Assembly (NCBI GenBank): GCA_964460935.1
Contig: CAYWSM010000506.1
Span: 1 to 5,797, forward strand
DNA: 5,797 bases
Direction: 5' to 3'
From: DATMXP01 sp964460935
GTDB lineage: Bacteria > Acidobacteriota > Terriglobia > Terriglobales > Acidobacteriaceae
Positions 4,793 through 5,797 of the stretch are shown here, one piece after another. The position numbers were made by a program, and so were the translations under genes. Under the pieces are notes generated by a model that saw nothing but the letters and a program-made list of their open reading frames with translations, was not told the DNA's origin and did no database searches. Within the stretch, counting starts at the first letter, position 1. Every line of letters starts with the position of its first letter.

Positions 4793-5401
4793 ATGCAGCA
4801 GATATCAGGCGTATCCGGATTCCTGGACGATCGCTACTTCGATCTTTCTATCGACATGCTCTGTGTGGCTCACTTCAACGGCCACTTCCTGAAACTGAGT
4901 GCGGCTTGGGAACGAACGCTGGGGTTTACGCGCGAGGAACTGCAGTCAAAGCGCATGTTCGAGTTTGTTCATCCGGATGATCGCGAGCGCACGCTGGAGC
5001 AAAACCGCCTTGTGAGGACTGGCGGGAAGGCGCTTGGTTTCGAAAATCGGTATGTTTGCAAGGACGGTTCGTATCGCTGGTTCCGGTGGAACGCTGTCGC
5101 GGACATGGGTCATCAGCTCATCTATTCGGTTGCGCGCGACATCACGGAAAGCAAGAAGGCGGAAGAGGAGCGCGAAAGGCTCGTCAGGGAATTGCAGGAG
5201 GCGCTCGCGCAGGTGAGGGAACTCCGGGGAATCCTGCCGATCTGCATGTACTGCAAAAGCATCCGCAACGACAAGAATTATTGGCTAACCCTCGAAGCGT
5301 ACATTGCCAATCATACGAATGCGCAGTTGAGCCATGGGCTGTGTCCGGAGTGCTATGAAAATGTGCTCAAGCCGGAAGTCGATGGCGCAGCGAATATTTA
5401 A
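4793..5401 (+). CDS. PAS-domain protein with C-terminal double CxxC motif (202 aa)
   Basis: A single PAS fold spans about residues 12-122. FDLSIDMLCVAHFNGHFLKL opens it, AAWERTLGFTREEL and FVHPDDR are typical inner motifs, and the C-terminal part runs NRYVCKDGSYRWFRWNA to YSVARDITESK. A charged coiled-coil linker (about 121-145) joins it to a short tail: GILPICMYCKSIR (C151, C154), YW, EAYI and SHGLCPEC (C184, C187). The tail is a cysteine module I recall at the end of other bacterial PAS and receiver proteins, probably metal-binding. There is no kinase, cyclase or DNA-binding domain, signal peptide or membrane segment, so it is likely a cytosolic sensor or adaptor acting through a partner. 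ATG 4793 is preferred: the frame extends to TTG 4733, but the added 20 residues lack PAS features. The ribosome binding site is weak (AGAAG). The ligand is unknown. Confidence 0.85.
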   Translation: MQQISGVSGFLDDRYFDLSIDMLCVAHFNGHFLKLSAAWERTLGFTREELQSKRMFEFVHPDDRERTLEQNRLVRTGGKALGFENRYVCKDGSYRWFRWNAVADMGHQLIYSVARDITESKKAEEERERLVRELQEALAQVRELRGILPICMYCKSIRNDKNYWLTLEAYIANHTNAQLSHGLCPECYENVLKPEVDGAANI

Positions 5402-5525
5402 GTAACCGCCTGTCCAAGTTCCAGAGCGACTGTCTTGTTTCTGGAAAAATTCCAAGTTCACAGTGTGTGTAAGTTAATGATTTCGTGGGAGATGTCACTG
5501 GTCTCTTATTTGCAATCGTGCAGGC

Positions 5526-5797
5526 ATGAGCTGCACTCCCCACTTCAGGCCGCATACGAGCGTTCGTCCTGGAATCGGTCTCCCGCTGATGATCGTAGTG
5601 CTGCTCGCTGGTTCTGCGGCCTTTGCTCAAAATGCGACGACCACTCGCAACTCGGCACAGGCGAGGCTGAGAATCCAGGTGGTCGTGATCCCAACTCTTA
5701 TTGCGCAACAGATGGTTTCTGCCCCTTCTGCGCCAGCCAGCTCCGTCAGCTACGAAATACCGCGCCCGACGAGACAGGATGTCCGGGTCGAAAGTTC
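5526..5797 (+). CDS. Exported protein, N-terminal part only (runs off window end)
   Basis: The frame is open from ATG 5526 to the last base, 90 codons plus two bases. It begins with a polar stretch (MSCTPHFRPHTSVRPG), then a hydrophobic core (LPLMIVVLLAGSAAFA) ending in AFA|QN, a clear Sec signal-peptidase I site near residue 35. The mature part starts QNATTTRNSAQARLRIQVVV and continues with a low-complexity Ala/Ser/Pro section. Export to the periplasm or beyond is well supported; the function is unknown and no domain is recognisable in what is visible. ATG 5589 (MIVVLLAGS) would give a shorter but still workable signal peptide. The ribosome binding site is poor at either start. The 124-bp gap before it holds only a 9-bp direct repeat TCCAAGTTC (5413-5421, 5451-5459) and a weak inverted pair TTCCAGA/TCTGGAA. 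Confidence 0.7.
   Translation, partial: MSCTPHFRPHTSVRPGIGLPLMIVVLLAGSAAFAQNATTTRNSAQARLRIQVVVIPTLIAQQMVSAPSAPASSVSYEIPRPTRQDVRVES

Noticed and set aside
5367..5708. Minus-strand 113-codon frame at the right end
   Set aside because: It is antisense to the PAS end and to the exported protein, whose signal peptide is far more convincing.
1..5797. CRISPR array, insertion sequence, integrase or transposase
   Set aside because: No regularly spaced repeats and no recombinase or transposase motifs were found on either strand, so mobility is inferred from gene types only.

Overview
The window is bacterial accessory DNA on the left (about 1-4500) running into a more chromosomal-looking stretch on the right (tRNA-Thr, a PAS protein, an exported protein). 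The PAS protein with a terminal double-CxxC motif and the exported protein with an AFA|Q signal-peptide cleavage site are reminiscent of Acidobacteriota. That assignment rests on recall of similar proteins and is tentative.

Left block (1-1725, + strand). The window opens inside a prokaryotic Argonaute. Its MID/PIWI C-terminal 354 residues are present and two catalytic Asp positions of the PIWI domain look substituted, so it is probably a non-slicing Argonaute. About 180 bp downstream on the same strand is a 159-residue PD-(D/E)XK-type nuclease (GADF...QLK motif). An inactive guide-directed Argonaute plus a separate small nuclease matches the long-B pAgo/associated-nuclease type of abortive anti-phage or anti-plasmid defence. 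Between them is a GTGA-coupled small reading frame that appears to be broken by a -1 shift.

Middle block (1743-2839, - strand). Three small genes overlap or nearly overlap in one leftward operon that converges on the nuclease. They resemble small proteins of unknown function carried by plasmids and integrated elements. The middle gene seems to have lost about 4 bp near its start. A perfect TATAAT on the minus strand and a hairpin-rich leader lie upstream. Next come a leftward ribbon-helix-helix-like gene (to 3031) and a divergent gene for a multi-spanning membrane protein with a soluble C-terminal domain (3133-4188). They share a 100-bp intergenic region with 21-bp-spaced direct repeats.

Right block (4189-5797). 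A 321-bp non-coding stretch with several hairpins precedes tRNA-Thr(CGT), which carries an encoded CCA and a strong terminator. A cytosolic PAS protein follows, then the start of an exported protein that runs off the window end. The left block looks like a defence and mobile-element neighbourhood beside a tRNA. No integrase or transposase is visible in the window.
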